From contig JBJMKZ010000016.1 in NCBI GenBank assembly GCA_045805565.1, positions 1 to 60,593 on the forward strand: a DNA stretch of 60,593 bases. Direction: 5' to 3'. This DNA comes from DATAEY01 sp045805565. GTDB lineage: Bacteria > Actinomycetota > Thermoleophilia > Solirubrobacterales > Solirubrobacteraceae. This document shows, one piece after another, positions 35,033-43,343 of this stretch. Within the stretch, counting starts at the first letter, position 1. Every line of letters starts with the position of its first letter. The notes beneath the pieces were generated by a model. The model made no database searches and was not told the DNA's origin. It saw nothing but the letters and a program-made list of their open reading frames with translations. Made by a program: the position numbers and the translations under genes.

Positions 35033-36193
35033 TTAGCTGTGAACCTCCTCGGGTTCGGCAGTGGCGGCGGCGAAGCCGTCGCCTGACGTCCAAATGGAAT
35101 CCGCGTCCAGACGCTCGGCACGCGGAGCGGCGACGTCGTGGACCTCGATCTCGGAAGCGAAGCGCAGGAAGTCGTGGGCGGCGAGGTAGCGGCCGATGCA
35201 GACGGCGAGGGCGTCGGCATCGGGCGCGAGCAGCACGTTGATCCCCCGCTCCTCCAGGGCGGTGACCACCTCGCCGAAGCCGGTTTGGCGGACCGGGAGC
35301 TCGAGCGCGGTCCCCTGCTCGTCCGACAGGTACGCGACCAGGCGCCGGCCGGTGTCGGCCGTGTGGCGCTCGGCGCTGGCCCAGATCTCGGGGCGGACCT
35401 CGCTGGCGTAGAGCGTCGAGGGGTCCTCGATCCCGGCGCGCCGGCCCAGCTCGACGCGCAGGAAGCGCAGCATCTCGACCACATCGGGCGCCGCAGGCGT
35501 CGTCGCGCCCGGGACGGGGCCGGCGCCCGCGCGCCGGCGCTCCGGAGGTCGCAGCCGGGCCGCCTGTCCCAGCAGGCCGACCACCGGGCCGTCCGCTGAC
35601 GTCCCCTCGACCGAGGGGATCCAGAGATCGGGATCCGCGTACGAGCGAAACACTGCGGCCGGTGCCACCCGGCTGAGGTCGCGAGGGCGCAGCACGCCCA
35701 CCGCGACCTGGTCGGGATCGGTCACGTAACCGGCCGACACCAGGTAGCGGCACACCACCTGCCGAATCCCGGCCAGGTCGTCGGCCTTGAGCTTGGGGCC
35801 GGCCAGCACCGGAGCCACGACCCGATCGCCGTCCTCGTAGACCGGCAGCTCGTAGTCCATGTCGGGGACGCGGAAGTAGCACAGCGGCAGGGAATGGCCG
35901 GGGGCGATCGCCTCCAGCAGCGAGCCGACCTTCCGGCGCAGCGAGAACAGGTTGGCCGCCTCCAGCACCTGGCCGGCGACCTCGCAGGAGTGGATCTCCT
36001 TGAGAATCGGGTGGTCGGCCTGGTTGGGACGGCAGGCGACCGGGATCCGCGCCGTCTCCTGCCCCCCGAAGCCCGCTCGGACGCCGAGGCGGAACGCATA
36101 GCCGCCGTCCTCGCCGCGCTCGAGGTGGATCGGCACCTGCTCCGCCTCGCCCTGCTCGGCGATCACGTCAAGGATCCAGCGCCAGACACCCAT
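35033..36193 (-). CDS. Unknown 386-aa protein between PII and flotillin
   Basis: I do not recognise a family. The 386-aa soluble protein lacks a signal peptide or membrane segment. It seems to have two parts: residues 1-210 (ILDVIAEQGEAEQVPIHLERG, LPVYEDGDRVVAPVLAGPKLK, VVCRYLVSAGYVTDPDQVAVGVLRP) and 240-375 (EMLRFLRVELGRRAGIEDPS, LPVRQTGFGEVVTALEERGINVLLAPDADALAVCIGRYLAAHDFLR), joined by a Pro/Arg-rich linker (about 212-236). The second half resembles no motif I know. The start ATG at 36193 lies 9 bases after the PII stop and its own stop abuts the flotillin ATG. The tight spacing implies a shared role with PII and glnA. Confidence 0.75.
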   Translation of the reverse strand: MGVWRWILDVIAEQGEAEQVPIHLERGEDGGYAFRLGVRAGFGGQETARIPVACRPNQADHPILKEIHSCEVAGQVLEAANLFSLRRKVGSLLEAIAPGHSLPLCYFRVPDMDYELPVYEDGDRVVAPVLAGPKLKADDLAGIRQVVCRYLVSAGYVTDPDQVAVGVLRPRDLSRVAPAAVFRSYADPDLWIPSVEGTSADGPVVGLLGQAARLRPPERRRAGAGPVPGATTPAAPDVVEMLRFLRVELGRRAGIEDPSTLYASEVRPEIWASAERHTADTGRRLVAYLSDEQGTALELPVRQTGFGEVVTALEERGINVLLAPDADALAVCIGRYLAAHDFLRFASEIEVHDVAAPRAERLDADSIWTSGDGFAAATAEPEEVHS

Positions 36194-36202
36194 GACCGCG
36201 GC

Positions 36203-36571
36203 TCAGTACCCCCAGCCGACCGGGGTCTCGTGACGGACGGTCTCCTCGCCGCGCTCTCCGGTCCGGATCCGCACGGCCTGCTCGACGTCGACCACGAACA
36301 GCCGCCCGTCGCCGGTCTCGCCGGTGTACGCGGCCGCGGTGATGGCGTCGACGGTCTGGTCCACCACCTCGTTGGGGACCACCGACTCGATCTTGATCTT
36401 GGGCAGCAGCGAGATGTTCGCTCGCGAGCCGCGGTACTGCTCGGTGTAGCCCTTCTGGCGCCCGCACCCCATCACGTCCGAGACGGTGAGCCCGCTGACG
36501 CCCAGCTCGTCGAGTGCGTCCTGGACCGACTGCAGTCGCTCGGGACGGATGATGGCCTCGATCTTCTTCAT
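36203..36571 (-). CDS. glnK: Nitrogen regulatory protein PII (GlnK-like) without Tyr51
   Basis: A 122-aa PII signalling protein that senses ATP/ADP and 2-oxoglutarate and controls the ammonium channel. The fold is typical (MKKIEAIIRPERLQSVQDAL, GCGRQKGYTEQYRG, VVDVEQAVRIRTGERGEE). Aligned to E. coli GlnB, Tyr46 is kept but residue 51, the uridylylated or adenylylated Tyr, is Ala. Ser49 is present, as in cyanobacterial PII, where that serine is phosphorylated. ATG 36571 follows amt with 27 bases between them. Coupling with amt is the usual GlnK arrangement. Confidence 0.93.
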   Translation of the reverse strand: MKKIEAIIRPERLQSVQDALDELGVSGLTVSDVMGCGRQKGYTEQYRGSRANISLLPKIKIESVVPNEVVDQTVDAITAAAYTGETGDGRLFVVDVEQAVRIRTGERGEETVRHETPVGWGY

Positions 36572-36598
36572 GGCTTGACTCCTTACCTCGTGTCGGGC

Positions 36599-37975
36599 CT
36601 AGCGGCCATCCGCCCCGGCGGTGATGCCGAGCGGCACCGGGCGCGGCGTTGGGCGCCGCGCCGGTGGCGCCGGCGGGTGGTACTCGGAACCGGGCACCGG
36701 CATGAACTGCTCGGGGTATCCCCACATCCCGTGCTCGACGATGTCGAGGCCGTAGCGCTCCTCGTCGGGCTTCACCCGCAGCCCATAGGTCGCCTTGATC
36801 ACGAAGAACACCAGGAAGGAGACGCCGAACACCGCCACGAAGGCGGCGACCACGCCCAGCGCCTGGGCGCCCAGCTGGTGGAACGACCAGGTGTAGAACA
36901 GCCCGGGCTTGCCGATCCCGTTGAGCTCGGCCAGCCGCGGCGAGGTGAACAGCCCGCACGACAGCGTCCCCCAGACTCCGGCCACGCCGTGGGCCGACAG
37001 GGCGCCGACGGGGTCGTCGAGCACGCGATCGATGGCGATCACGCACAGCACGACGATGACCCCCGCGATGACGCCGATGATCGGCGCCGCCCAGAACTCG
37101 ACGTAGCCGGACGGAGCGGTGATCGCCACCAGCGCGGCGATGGCGCCGTTCCCCGTCATGCCGATGTCGAAGCTGCGGGTGATCAGGTAGATCGTCGCCA
37201 TCGCGCCGACCACGCCCGCCGCCGCGGCCAGGTTGGTGACCACGACCACCTCGGCGAAGCGTCCGCCGACCGCGCCCAGCGTCGAGCCGGGGTTGAACCC
37301 GAACCACCCGAACCAGAGGATGAAGACGGCGAGGCCGACCAGCGGCATGCTGTGCCCAGGGATCACGTTGGGCTTGCCGTCGGGTCCGTACTTGCCCTGG
37401 CGGGGGCCCAGCAGCAGCAGCGCCGCGAAGGCGCCGGTGGCGCCGATGAGGTGGACCACGGTGGAGCCGGCGAAGTCCTGCATCCCGATGTTGTGCGCCA
37501 GCCAGCCGCCGCCGAAGATCCAGTGCGACACGATCGGATAGATCAGGGTCGAGAAGATCACCGCGTAGATGAGGTAGGCGCCGAACTTGATCCGCTCGAG
37601 CGTCGTCCCCCAGACGATCGCCAGCGAGACGGCGCAGAACACGAACTGGAAGAAGAACTTGGCGGGAACCACGGCGTCCGAGGCGGACATCGCCGGGAAC
37701 AGGTCTCCGTTGCTCGTGCCCAGGAACGTCCCGTGGGTGCCCCACAGGGCGCCGGCCCCACCGAACGCCAGCGCGAATCCGACCCCCCAGTAGCACAGCG
37801 CCGCGATCGAGAAGTTGGCCAGCACCTTGGCGACCACCGTGCCGACGTTCTTCTGGCGCGAGAAGCCGATCTCCAGGAGCAGGAATCCGGCCTGCATGAA
37901 CATGACCAGCACGGCGGCCACGATCACCCACACCGTGTCCACCGCGACGAGCGAGTCGGTCAGGGTCGGTTTCAA
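36599..37975 (-). CDS. amt: Ammonium transporter Amt
   Basis: A 458-aa channel for ammonium uptake with about 11 membrane helices. The pore twin histidines are His175 (VVHLIGATGAF) and His329 (LSAHGVAGVWG), with Asp167 in DFAGSTVV. The start is TTG 37975, decided by a strong GGAAAGGA upstream; the frame stays open far upstream but those codons are shadow of aspS. The C-terminal tail (EERYGLDIVEHGMWGYPEQF) has the conserved DxxxHG-type segment. It is followed by PII, which normally blocks this pore when nitrogen is abundant. Confidence 0.95.
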   Translation of the reverse strand: MKPTLTDSLVAVDTVWVIVAAVLVMFMQAGFLLLEIGFSRQKNVGTVVAKVLANFSIAALCYWGVGFALAFGGAGALWGTHGTFLGTSNGDLFPAMSASDAVVPAKFFFQFVFCAVSLAIVWGTTLERIKFGAYLIYAVIFSTLIYPIVSHWIFGGGWLAHNIGMQDFAGSTVVHLIGATGAFAALLLLGPRQGKYGPDGKPNVIPGHSMPLVGLAVFILWFGWFGFNPGSTLGAVGGRFAEVVVVTNLAAAAGVVGAMATIYLITRSFDIGMTGNGAIAALVAITAPSGYVEFWAAPIIGVIAGVIVVLCVIAIDRVLDDPVGALSAHGVAGVWGTLSCGLFTSPRLAELNGIGKPGLFYTWSFHQLGAQALGVVAAFVAVFGVSFLVFFVIKATYGLRVKPDEERYGLDIVEHGMWGYPEQFMPVPGSEYHPPAPPARRPTPRPVPLGITAGADGR

Positions 37976-38104
37976 GTCTGTCCTTTCCTGTTCGGCTGGG
38001 ACCGGTCGGCGAGGTCGCGGCCAGCGGGCCAGGGGCGGCTCCCGCGAGCCGTTGCCACGCGCCGAACAGGATGGTCCGGGGCGGGCGCGCTGTCGTTCGC
38101 CCGG

Positions 38105-38134
38105 CGTACAAGATTTCGCCGTCGGCTTTGTACG
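38105..38134. promoter_or_regulatory. Inverted repeat CGTACAA-N16-TTGTACG upstream of amt
   Basis: Seven-base arms (CGTACAA and TTGTACG) with a 16-base spacer lie about 130 bases upstream of the amt TTG, between amt and aspS. It could be an operator for nitrogen control, or read-through hairpin DNA; I do not recognise it as a standard GlnR or AmtR site. A GC-rich hairpin (38133-38150) overlaps it. Confidence 0.4.
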
Positions 38135-38166
38135 GGGGGCCGAGCCCCCGCCGGTACCGGGCCGGC

Positions 38167-39963
38167 TCAGGCCGTCGAGTCCGGCGGCCTCTCGGCGCGC
38201 AGGCCGAGCTCGCGCAGCTGGGCCGGGTCCACGGGCGCCGGCGCTCCGGTGAGCGGGTCCTGTCCGGTGGCCGTCTTCGGGAACGTGATGCTCTCGCGGA
38301 TGTTGACCTCGCGCGCGGTCCGCCACCCGGCCAGCAGGGCGACGATGCGGTCGAACCCGAGGGCGATCCCGCCGTGGGGTGGCGCGCCGTAGCGCAGCGC
38401 TTCCAGCAGGAAGCCGAAACGCTGCTGCGCCTGCTCCGCGCCGATCCCGATCAGCTCGAACACCCGGCGCTGCACGTCGATCCGATGGCTGCGGATCGAG
38501 CCGCCGCCGATCTCGAACCCGTCGAGCACCAGGTCGTAGGCCCGCGAGCGCAGCGACGCCGGATCGTCGAGTGAGCCCAGCGGCTGGGTGAACGGGTGAT
38601 GCAGCGCGTCCCAGCGCTGCTCGTCGCCATTCCAGGCGAACATGGGGAAGTCGACCACCCAGAGCGCCTCGTGGGGGGAATCGGGTACGAGGTCGAAGCG
38701 ATCGGCGAGCTCGAGGCGCAGCGTCCCCAGCACGCCGCTGGCCAGCGCCGGCGTGTCCGCCACCGCGAGGAGGAGATCGCCGGGTCGCGCGCCCAGGCGC
38801 TCGCCCACCGCCGCCGACTCCTGCGGCGACACGAACTTCGCGATCGGCGAGCGCCAGCCGCCGTCGTCCTCCACGAACGCCCACACGAGCCCCTTGGCGC
38901 CCAGACGCCGCGCCGTCTCGGTCAGGGAGTCCAGCTCCGAGCGGGGCAGCTCGCGGGCGCCGGTGTTGATCGCTCGCACCGACCCGCCGTCCGCCAGCGT
39001 GGCGGCGAACACCTGGAACTCGGAGCCCGCGACGGCGTCGCCGACATCGTGGATCTCCATTCCGAAGCGCCGGTCGGGCCGGTCGGTGCCGTAGCGCGCG
39101 ACCAGATCGTCGAACCGCTCGCGCGGCCAGGGCGGCGCCGGCGCGTCGAAGCCGGCGACCTCGAAGACGCGCGCCATCATCGGCTCGACCACCCCGATGA
39201 CGTCGTCCTCGTCCACGAACGACATCTCGAGGTCGAGCTGGGTGAACTCCGGCTGGCGGTCGGCCCGGGGATCCTCGTCGCGAAAGCAGCGGACGATCTG
39301 GAAGTAGCGCTCGAACCCCGCCACCATGAGCAGCTGCTTGAACAGCTGTGGGGACTGGGGCAGCGCGTAGAAGGAGCCGCGCTGGGCCCGCGCCGGCACG
39401 AGGAAGTCGCGCGCGCCCTCCGGGGTCGAGCGAGTCAGGATCGGCGTCTCGATCTCGACGAAGTCCAGCTCGTCGAGCGCCCGGCGCATGGTCTGGGCCA
39501 CGCGATGGCGCAACAGGAGGGTGTCGCGCTGGCGCGGGCGGCGCAGATCGAGCGGCCGGTGGCGCATCCGGACCAGCTCGTCCACGTCGCGTTCCTCGTC
39601 GATCGGGAAGGGCGGGGTGTCGGCGTCGGCGAGCTGCTCGAGATCCTCGACCTCGAGCTCCACCTCGCCGGTGGGCATGCCGGGATTGACGTTCTCGGGA
39701 TCGCGGCGAGCGATGGTCCCGGCGGCGCTGATCACGTCCTCGGCCCGCAGGTCGTGGGCCCGGGCGTGAGCGTCCGGCGCGCGGTCGGGGTGAAAGACGA
39801 GCTGCAGCAGCCCGGTGCGGTCGCGCAGATCGACGAACACCAGGCCACCGTGGTCGCGCCGCCGGTGGACCCAGCCGGCGACCCGCACCGCGGTGCCGGC
39901 GCTCTGCGCGTCCGGGGTGCCGCACCAGGTGTCGCGGTAGGCGTTGGGCCGGGGCGGCCTCAT
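38167..39963 (-). CDS. aspS: Aspartate--tRNA ligase
   Basis: Class IIb synthetase that charges tRNA-Asp. The 598-aa protein has an N-terminal OB-fold (GTAVRVAGWVHRRRDHGGLVFVDLRDRTG), the class II core (PQSPQLFKQLLM, FRDEDPRADRQPEFTQLDLEMSF with Arg and Glu of the ATP site shown in parts), the GAD domain (VRAINTGARELPRSELDSL) and the terminal GIALGFDRIVALLAG motif. Bacterial length is about 590. It starts at ATG 39963, overlapping hisS (ATGA). Whether it also misacylates tRNA-Asn cannot be read by eye. Confidence 0.95.
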   Translation of the reverse strand: MRPPRPNAYRDTWCGTPDAQSAGTAVRVAGWVHRRRDHGGLVFVDLRDRTGLLQLVFHPDRAPDAHARAHDLRAEDVISAAGTIARRDPENVNPGMPTGEVELEVEDLEQLADADTPPFPIDEERDVDELVRMRHRPLDLRRPRQRDTLLLRHRVAQTMRRALDELDFVEIETPILTRSTPEGARDFLVPARAQRGSFYALPQSPQLFKQLLMVAGFERYFQIVRCFRDEDPRADRQPEFTQLDLEMSFVDEDDVIGVVEPMMARVFEVAGFDAPAPPWPRERFDDLVARYGTDRPDRRFGMEIHDVGDAVAGSEFQVFAATLADGGSVRAINTGARELPRSELDSLTETARRLGAKGLVWAFVEDDGGWRSPIAKFVSPQESAAVGERLGARPGDLLLAVADTPALASGVLGTLRLELADRFDLVPDSPHEALWVVDFPMFAWNGDEQRWDALHHPFTQPLGSLDDPASLRSRAYDLVLDGFEIGGGSIRSHRIDVQRRVFELIGIGAEQAQQRFGFLLEALRYGAPPHGGIALGFDRIVALLAGWRTAREVNIRESITFPKTATGQDPLTGAPAPVDPAQLRELGLRAERPPDSTA

Positions 39964-41213
39964 CGCAGGGCGCGTGCGCGCAGGACCTCGGCGGGGATGG
40001 CGTCCGCGGCGACCGTCCGCTGCTCGCCGGACTCCATGTCCTTCAGCGCGGCCTCGCCGGTGCCGACGATCGCCACGAACCTCGCTCCCCCGCGGTCGGC
40101 CTGCCTGAGCTGTCCCTTGAGCGAGCGCCCCGCCAGCTCGAGCTCGGCGTGCAGCCCCGCGCGGCGGGCGGCGACCGCCACCTCGAACGCCCTCGCGCGG
40201 GCCGCCTGTCCCTCGTAGGCCACGTAGAGGTCGACCGCGGGCACGGCCGCCGGTCGCCCTTCGGCGGCCAGGAGGATGCGCTCGACGCCCGCCGCCCAGC
40301 CGCATCCCGGCGCCGGCGGGCCGCCGAGCTGCTCAACCAGGCCGTCGTAGCGGCCCCCGCCCGCCACGCCGCTCTGGGCGCCCAGCCGATCGGACTCGAA
40401 CTCGAACACGGTCCGGGTGTAGTAGTCGAGGCCGCGGACCAGGGTGGAATCGACGACGTAGACCAGGCCGGCCCGGTCCAGGAGCTCGCGCACCTCGGTG
40501 AAGTGCTCCGCGTCCTCGGTCGACAGCCGGTCGAGCAGGCGCGGCGCACCCGCCAACACGTCCCGGGTGGCCGGGTCGGCGGCGTCGAACGCCCGCAGGG
40601 GATTGAGGTCGATGCGCTCGCGCACGTCGCGCGACATCCGCTCCTCATGCTCCCGCAGATAGGTGCGCAGCTCCTCGCGGTAGGCGGCACGGGTCTGCGG
40701 CGATCCGAGCGACGACACCCGAAGCCGCAAACCGCGCACCGCGAGCGCCTCGAGCAGCTCGGCCAGCAGGAGGATCATCTCGGCGTCCACCGCAGGGTCG
40801 TCGGACCCCAGCGCCTCGGCCCCCACCTGCCAGAACTGGCGAAAGCGCCCGGCCTGGGCCCGCTCGCGGCGGAAGAACGGCGACAGGTACCACAGCCGCA
40901 CCGGCTGGGGCAGCTTGTGCATCCCGTGCTCGACGTAGGCACGGCAGACCGGCGCGGTTCCCTCGGGGCGCAGCGTCACCGAGCGACCGCCCCCGTCGTC
41001 GAACGTGTACATCTCCTTGCGCACGATGTCGGTGGCCTCCCCCACGCCGCGCGCGAACAGCTCGGTCGCCTCGAACGCGGGCGTCTCGATGCGCCGGTAC
41101 CCGGCCGCCTCCGCGACGCGGCGGGCGGTCCCCGCGACCGCGTCGCGCGCGGCGCCCTCCTCGGGCAGCACGTCGAAAGTGCCGCGCGGCGCCTGGATGC
41201 GCTCGCCGCTCAC
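39960..41213 (-). CDS. hisS: Histidine--tRNA ligase
   Basis: Class IIa synthetase, 417 aa. Motif 1/2 regions (RRIETPAFEATELFARGVGEATDIV, RPEGTAPVCRAYVEHGM, RRERAQAGRFRQFWQVG), the His-binding RGLDYYTRTVFEF, GGGRYDGLVEQLGG and the C-terminal anticodon-binding domain are present. It overlaps the MBL gene by ATGA and aspS by ATGA. The MBL-fold hydrolase-hisS-aspS order is common in Gram-positive bacteria. No abnormality is seen. Confidence 0.95.
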   Translation of the reverse strand: MSGERIQAPRGTFDVLPEEGAARDAVAGTARRVAEAAGYRRIETPAFEATELFARGVGEATDIVRKEMYTFDDGGGRSVTLRPEGTAPVCRAYVEHGMHKLPQPVRLWYLSPFFRRERAQAGRFRQFWQVGAEALGSDDPAVDAEMILLLAELLEALAVRGLRLRVSSLGSPQTRAAYREELRTYLREHEERMSRDVRERIDLNPLRAFDAADPATRDVLAGAPRLLDRLSTEDAEHFTEVRELLDRAGLVYVVDSTLVRGLDYYTRTVFEFESDRLGAQSGVAGGGRYDGLVEQLGGPPAPGCGWAAGVERILLAAEGRPAAVPAVDLYVAYEGQAARARAFEVAVAARRAGLHAELELAGRSLKGQLRQADRGGARFVAIVGTGEAALKDMESGEQRTVAADAIPAEVLRARALR

Positions 41214-41854
41214 CGGCGGGCCGGCAGCTCGCGCAGGAAGGGGTTGGTGGCGCGCTCGCGGCCGAGCGTGGTGAGGCCCATGTGGCCGGGATAGACGCGG
41301 GTTTCTGGCGCCAGGGTGTCGACGAGAGTGGCGATCGATCGCGCCAGTGCCTCCCAGTCGCCTCCGGGCAGGTCGGTCCGTCCCACCGACCCCTGGAAGA
41401 GCACGTCACCCGAGAACAGCGCCTCCTGCGCCGGGATCGAGTACGCGACGTGTCCGGGACTGTGCCCGGGGACGAAGAGGACGTCGATCTCGAGCCCCGC
41501 CAGCTCCAGCTTCTCGCCGCCTCTGACCGTCTCGTCGGCCTCGTAGCTCTCGTAGGGGCCGAACCCCGGCCACGGAACGAAGGACATGATGTCGGCGAGC
41601 ACCCGGGTCTCGAGCTCCGGGCAGTAGACCGGCGCGCCGGTGGCCCGGGCCACCGGCGCCACCGCCCCGATGTGATCGAAGTGGGTGTGGGTGAGGAGGA
41701 TCGCCTCGATGTCGACCCCGAGCTCCTCGACCGCGCGCAACAGCCGTTCGGGCTCCTCGCCGGGATCGACGATCAGCGCCCGCCGTGCGCCGTCGGCACG
41801 GAAGATGAAGCAGTTCTCGGCCACAGGGCCGACCGTGAACATCCGCACGTCCAT
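41210..41854 (-). CDS. MBL-fold hydrolase (glyoxalase II-like)
   Basis: A 214-aa metallo-beta-lactamase-fold hydrolase of the YcbL/GloB-like type. Metal-binding motifs: THTHFDHIGA, GHSPGH, SGDVLF and PGHMG at the end. Substrate is unknown; relatives split thioesters or related compounds. The ATG at 41854 overlaps the membrane-protein stop by TGATG. Usually placed upstream of hisS in Gram-positive genomes. Confidence 0.88.
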   Translation of the reverse strand: MDVRMFTVGPVAENCFIFRADGARRALIVDPGEEPERLLRAVEELGVDIEAILLTHTHFDHIGAVAPVARATGAPVYCPELETRVLADIMSFVPWPGFGPYESYEADETVRGGEKLELAGLEIDVLFVPGHSPGHVAYSIPAQEALFSGDVLFQGSVGRTDLPGGDWEALARSIATLVDTLAPETRVYPGHMGLTTLGRERATNPFLRELPARR

Positions 41855-42243
41855 CAGCGTGGCCGCTTGTCCGTGGGCCGGTCCCGTCCGGGAGCCGTCT
41901 TGGCCCGCTGGCGGCGCCGGTACATGAAGAGGTCGGTGTAGTAGCCGAGCGGCACGTAGATCAGCAGCGTGAACGCGGCGAGCCCGAGCGCCGCCGGCAA
42001 TGGCCGGTGGAAGGCCACCAGCACGAAGGCGAAGAAGATGCCCGAGGCGATCAGGGCGCGGCTGAGCGCGCCGCGCCAGCTGGGGGGCTGGTCGAACCGG
42101 GACGCCCGGCGCCCGCGCGCCGGGGTTGAGCCGCGACCCTTCTGCGCGGCGGCCGGCTTGCGGCCGGTGCGCCCGCGCGACTCGATCGTGCCCGCGGCGG
42201 TCCCCCGGTGCTTGGAACGGCGCCTGCGCTTGGTCTGAGCCAT
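41854..42243 (-). CDS. Small membrane protein, unknown
   Basis: A 129-aa protein with a very basic N-terminal half (1-62, Arg/Lys-rich) followed by two hydrophobic helices (ALIASGIFFAFVLVAFHRPLP and ALGLAAFTLLIYVPLGYYTD) and a basic tail. I do not recognise its family. The start at 42243 lies four bases from the end of the upstream formiminotransferase gene and its stop overlaps the MBL gene. It looks co-transcribed with them. Confidence 0.65.
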   Translation of the reverse strand: MAQTKRRRRSKHRGTAAGTIESRGRTGRKPAAAQKGRGSTPARGRRASRFDQPPSWRGALSRALIASGIFFAFVLVAFHRPLPAALGLAAFTLLIYVPLGYYTDLFMYRRRQRAKTAPGRDRPTDKRPR

Positions 42244-42247
42244 CTCC

Positions 42248-43144
42248 TCACAAGCCTAGAGCGTTCTCGATGACCTGATTGGCGGGGTCGAAGCCGCGAA
42301 TCGGAACGTCGCCGGGAAACTCGGTCAGCGCCGCCCGCGGGGCGAGGCCGACCAGCTCGGCTCCCGACACGGTGGCGTGGCGGCGCACCGCCTCGACCAA
42401 GAGGCGGAGCGGCGTGGCGGCCGCATCCTCGACGTTGCACGACACCTGCGCCAGTCCGCGGCCGGCCAGCCACACGCCGATCGCCCGTACTCCGCCGATC
42501 CCCTCCGGGCCACCGTCCCGGATCGCCGCGGCGATCGCGCGCGCCTCCTCCAGCCCCGCCGGCGGCGCCAGCTCGAGGTTGAACGCCACCAGCGGCGGGC
42601 GCGCCGCCACGAGGGTCACACCGGCACTGGGATGCGGCCGCGAGGGGCCGAAGTCGGTGGTCAGCTCAGCGCGTTCCAGGCGGCGCGCCAGCTCGCTCAG
42701 GCCCCCTCGGCGCAGCTCGGCGCGGGTGCGGCCGCCGGCCAGCGCGCCGTAGAGCAGGACCGGAACGGCGAGCTGGCGGGCGAGTTCGTCGGCGGCGACC
42801 AGGGCCTCGGCCCACGCGGCGCCCCGTCCGGCGGGGTCGACGTGGACGACCGGCGCCACGTCGAGCGCTCCCACGCTGGGGTGGGCGCCGCCGTAGCCGC
42901 GCATGTCGATGCGCTCGACCGCCACGCGGGCCCCCGAGACCAGCGCCTCGGCCAGCGCCCCCGGCTCGGCGGCCAGGGTGAACACCGAGCGGTCGTGGTC
43001 GGGGTCGACGTGTACATCCAGGACCTGCGCGCCGCCCTGCGCGAACGCCTCGCCCAGCGCCTCGACCGTCGCGGCGTGGCGGCCTTCGGACAGGTTGGGT
43101 ACGGCGAGCAGCGTGATGGCGACAGTCTGACCCGCCGGCTGCAA
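42248..43144 (-). CDS. Glutamate formimidoyltransferase-like protein (FTCD N-domain)
   Basis: A 298-aa protein resembling the formiminotransferase domain, which moves a formimino group to tetrahydrofolate. Motifs: VPNLSEGRHAATVEAL (family opening), GYGGAHPSVGALDVAPVV (matches the GAHP-IGA-DV catalytic His region), and LAQVSCNVEDAAATPLRLLVEAV. The TTG at 43144 is the only start giving the canonical VPNLSEG N-terminus shortly after it. No other histidine-degradation genes are in the window, so the role is uncertain. It heads a run of genes down to aspS. Confidence 0.82.
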   Translation of the reverse strand: MQPAGQTVAITLLAVPNLSEGRHAATVEALGEAFAQGGAQVLDVHVDPDHDRSVFTLAAEPGALAEALVSGARVAVERIDMRGYGGAHPSVGALDVAPVVHVDPAGRGAAWAEALVAADELARQLAVPVLLYGALAGGRTRAELRRGGLSELARRLERAELTTDFGPSRPHPSAGVTLVAARPPLVAFNLELAPPAGLEEARAIAAAIRDGGPEGIGGVRAIGVWLAGRGLAQVSCNVEDAAATPLRLLVEAVRRHATVSGAELVGLAPRAALTEFPGDVPIRGFDPANQVIENALGL

Positions 43145-43204
43145 GCGACGCCGCCCGGTCCGCCCCAGGGAGCCACCCGGGCGTTATCTAGACTTGCCGG
43201 GCCC

Positions 43205-43278
43205 GCCGGAGTAGCTCAGTCGGTTAGAGCAGCGGAATCATAATCCGCGTGTCGGGGGTTCGAGTCCCTCCTCCGGCA
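43205..43278 (+). tRNA. tRNA-Met (CAU)
   Basis: A 74-base cloverleaf: acceptor GCCGGAG/CTCCGGC, D-arm GCTC/GAGC, anticodon stem GCGGA/TCCGC with loop ATCATAA (anticodon CAT), and T-arm loop TTCGAGT. The discriminator is A, and CCA is not encoded. The body resembles elongator tRNA-Met rather than an initiator (normal pairing at position 1:72). An Ile2 (lysidine) tRNA with CAU anticodon cannot be fully excluded without comparison. Confidence 0.93.
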
Positions 43279-43343
43279 TGACAGACAGCCCCGCTTAGGC
43301 CAGGTTTTCTTGTATCCGGGGCACCGAACGCGACCGTGCCAGG

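Noticed and set aside
38133..38150. GC hairpin as aspS terminator
   Set aside because: No T-run follows in the aspS direction; it overlaps the palindrome upstream of amt and cannot be assigned a role.
36599..39925. Open frame joining amt to upstream sequence across aspS
   Set aside because: The part upstream of 37975 is Arg/Gly/Ala-rich shadow of aspS; a strong ribosome binding site marks the TTG start.
43205..43278. tRNA-Met as an attachment site for an accessory island (43.3-60 kb)
   Set aside because: No second copy of the tRNA 3' end is visible to 60.6 kb, and no integrase or transposase is seen. The gene-content change is only suggestive.
43288..43321. Possible hairpin (GCCCCG / CGGGGC) after the tRNA
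   Set aside because: Six-base stem with a 20+ base loop and no T-run; too weak to call.
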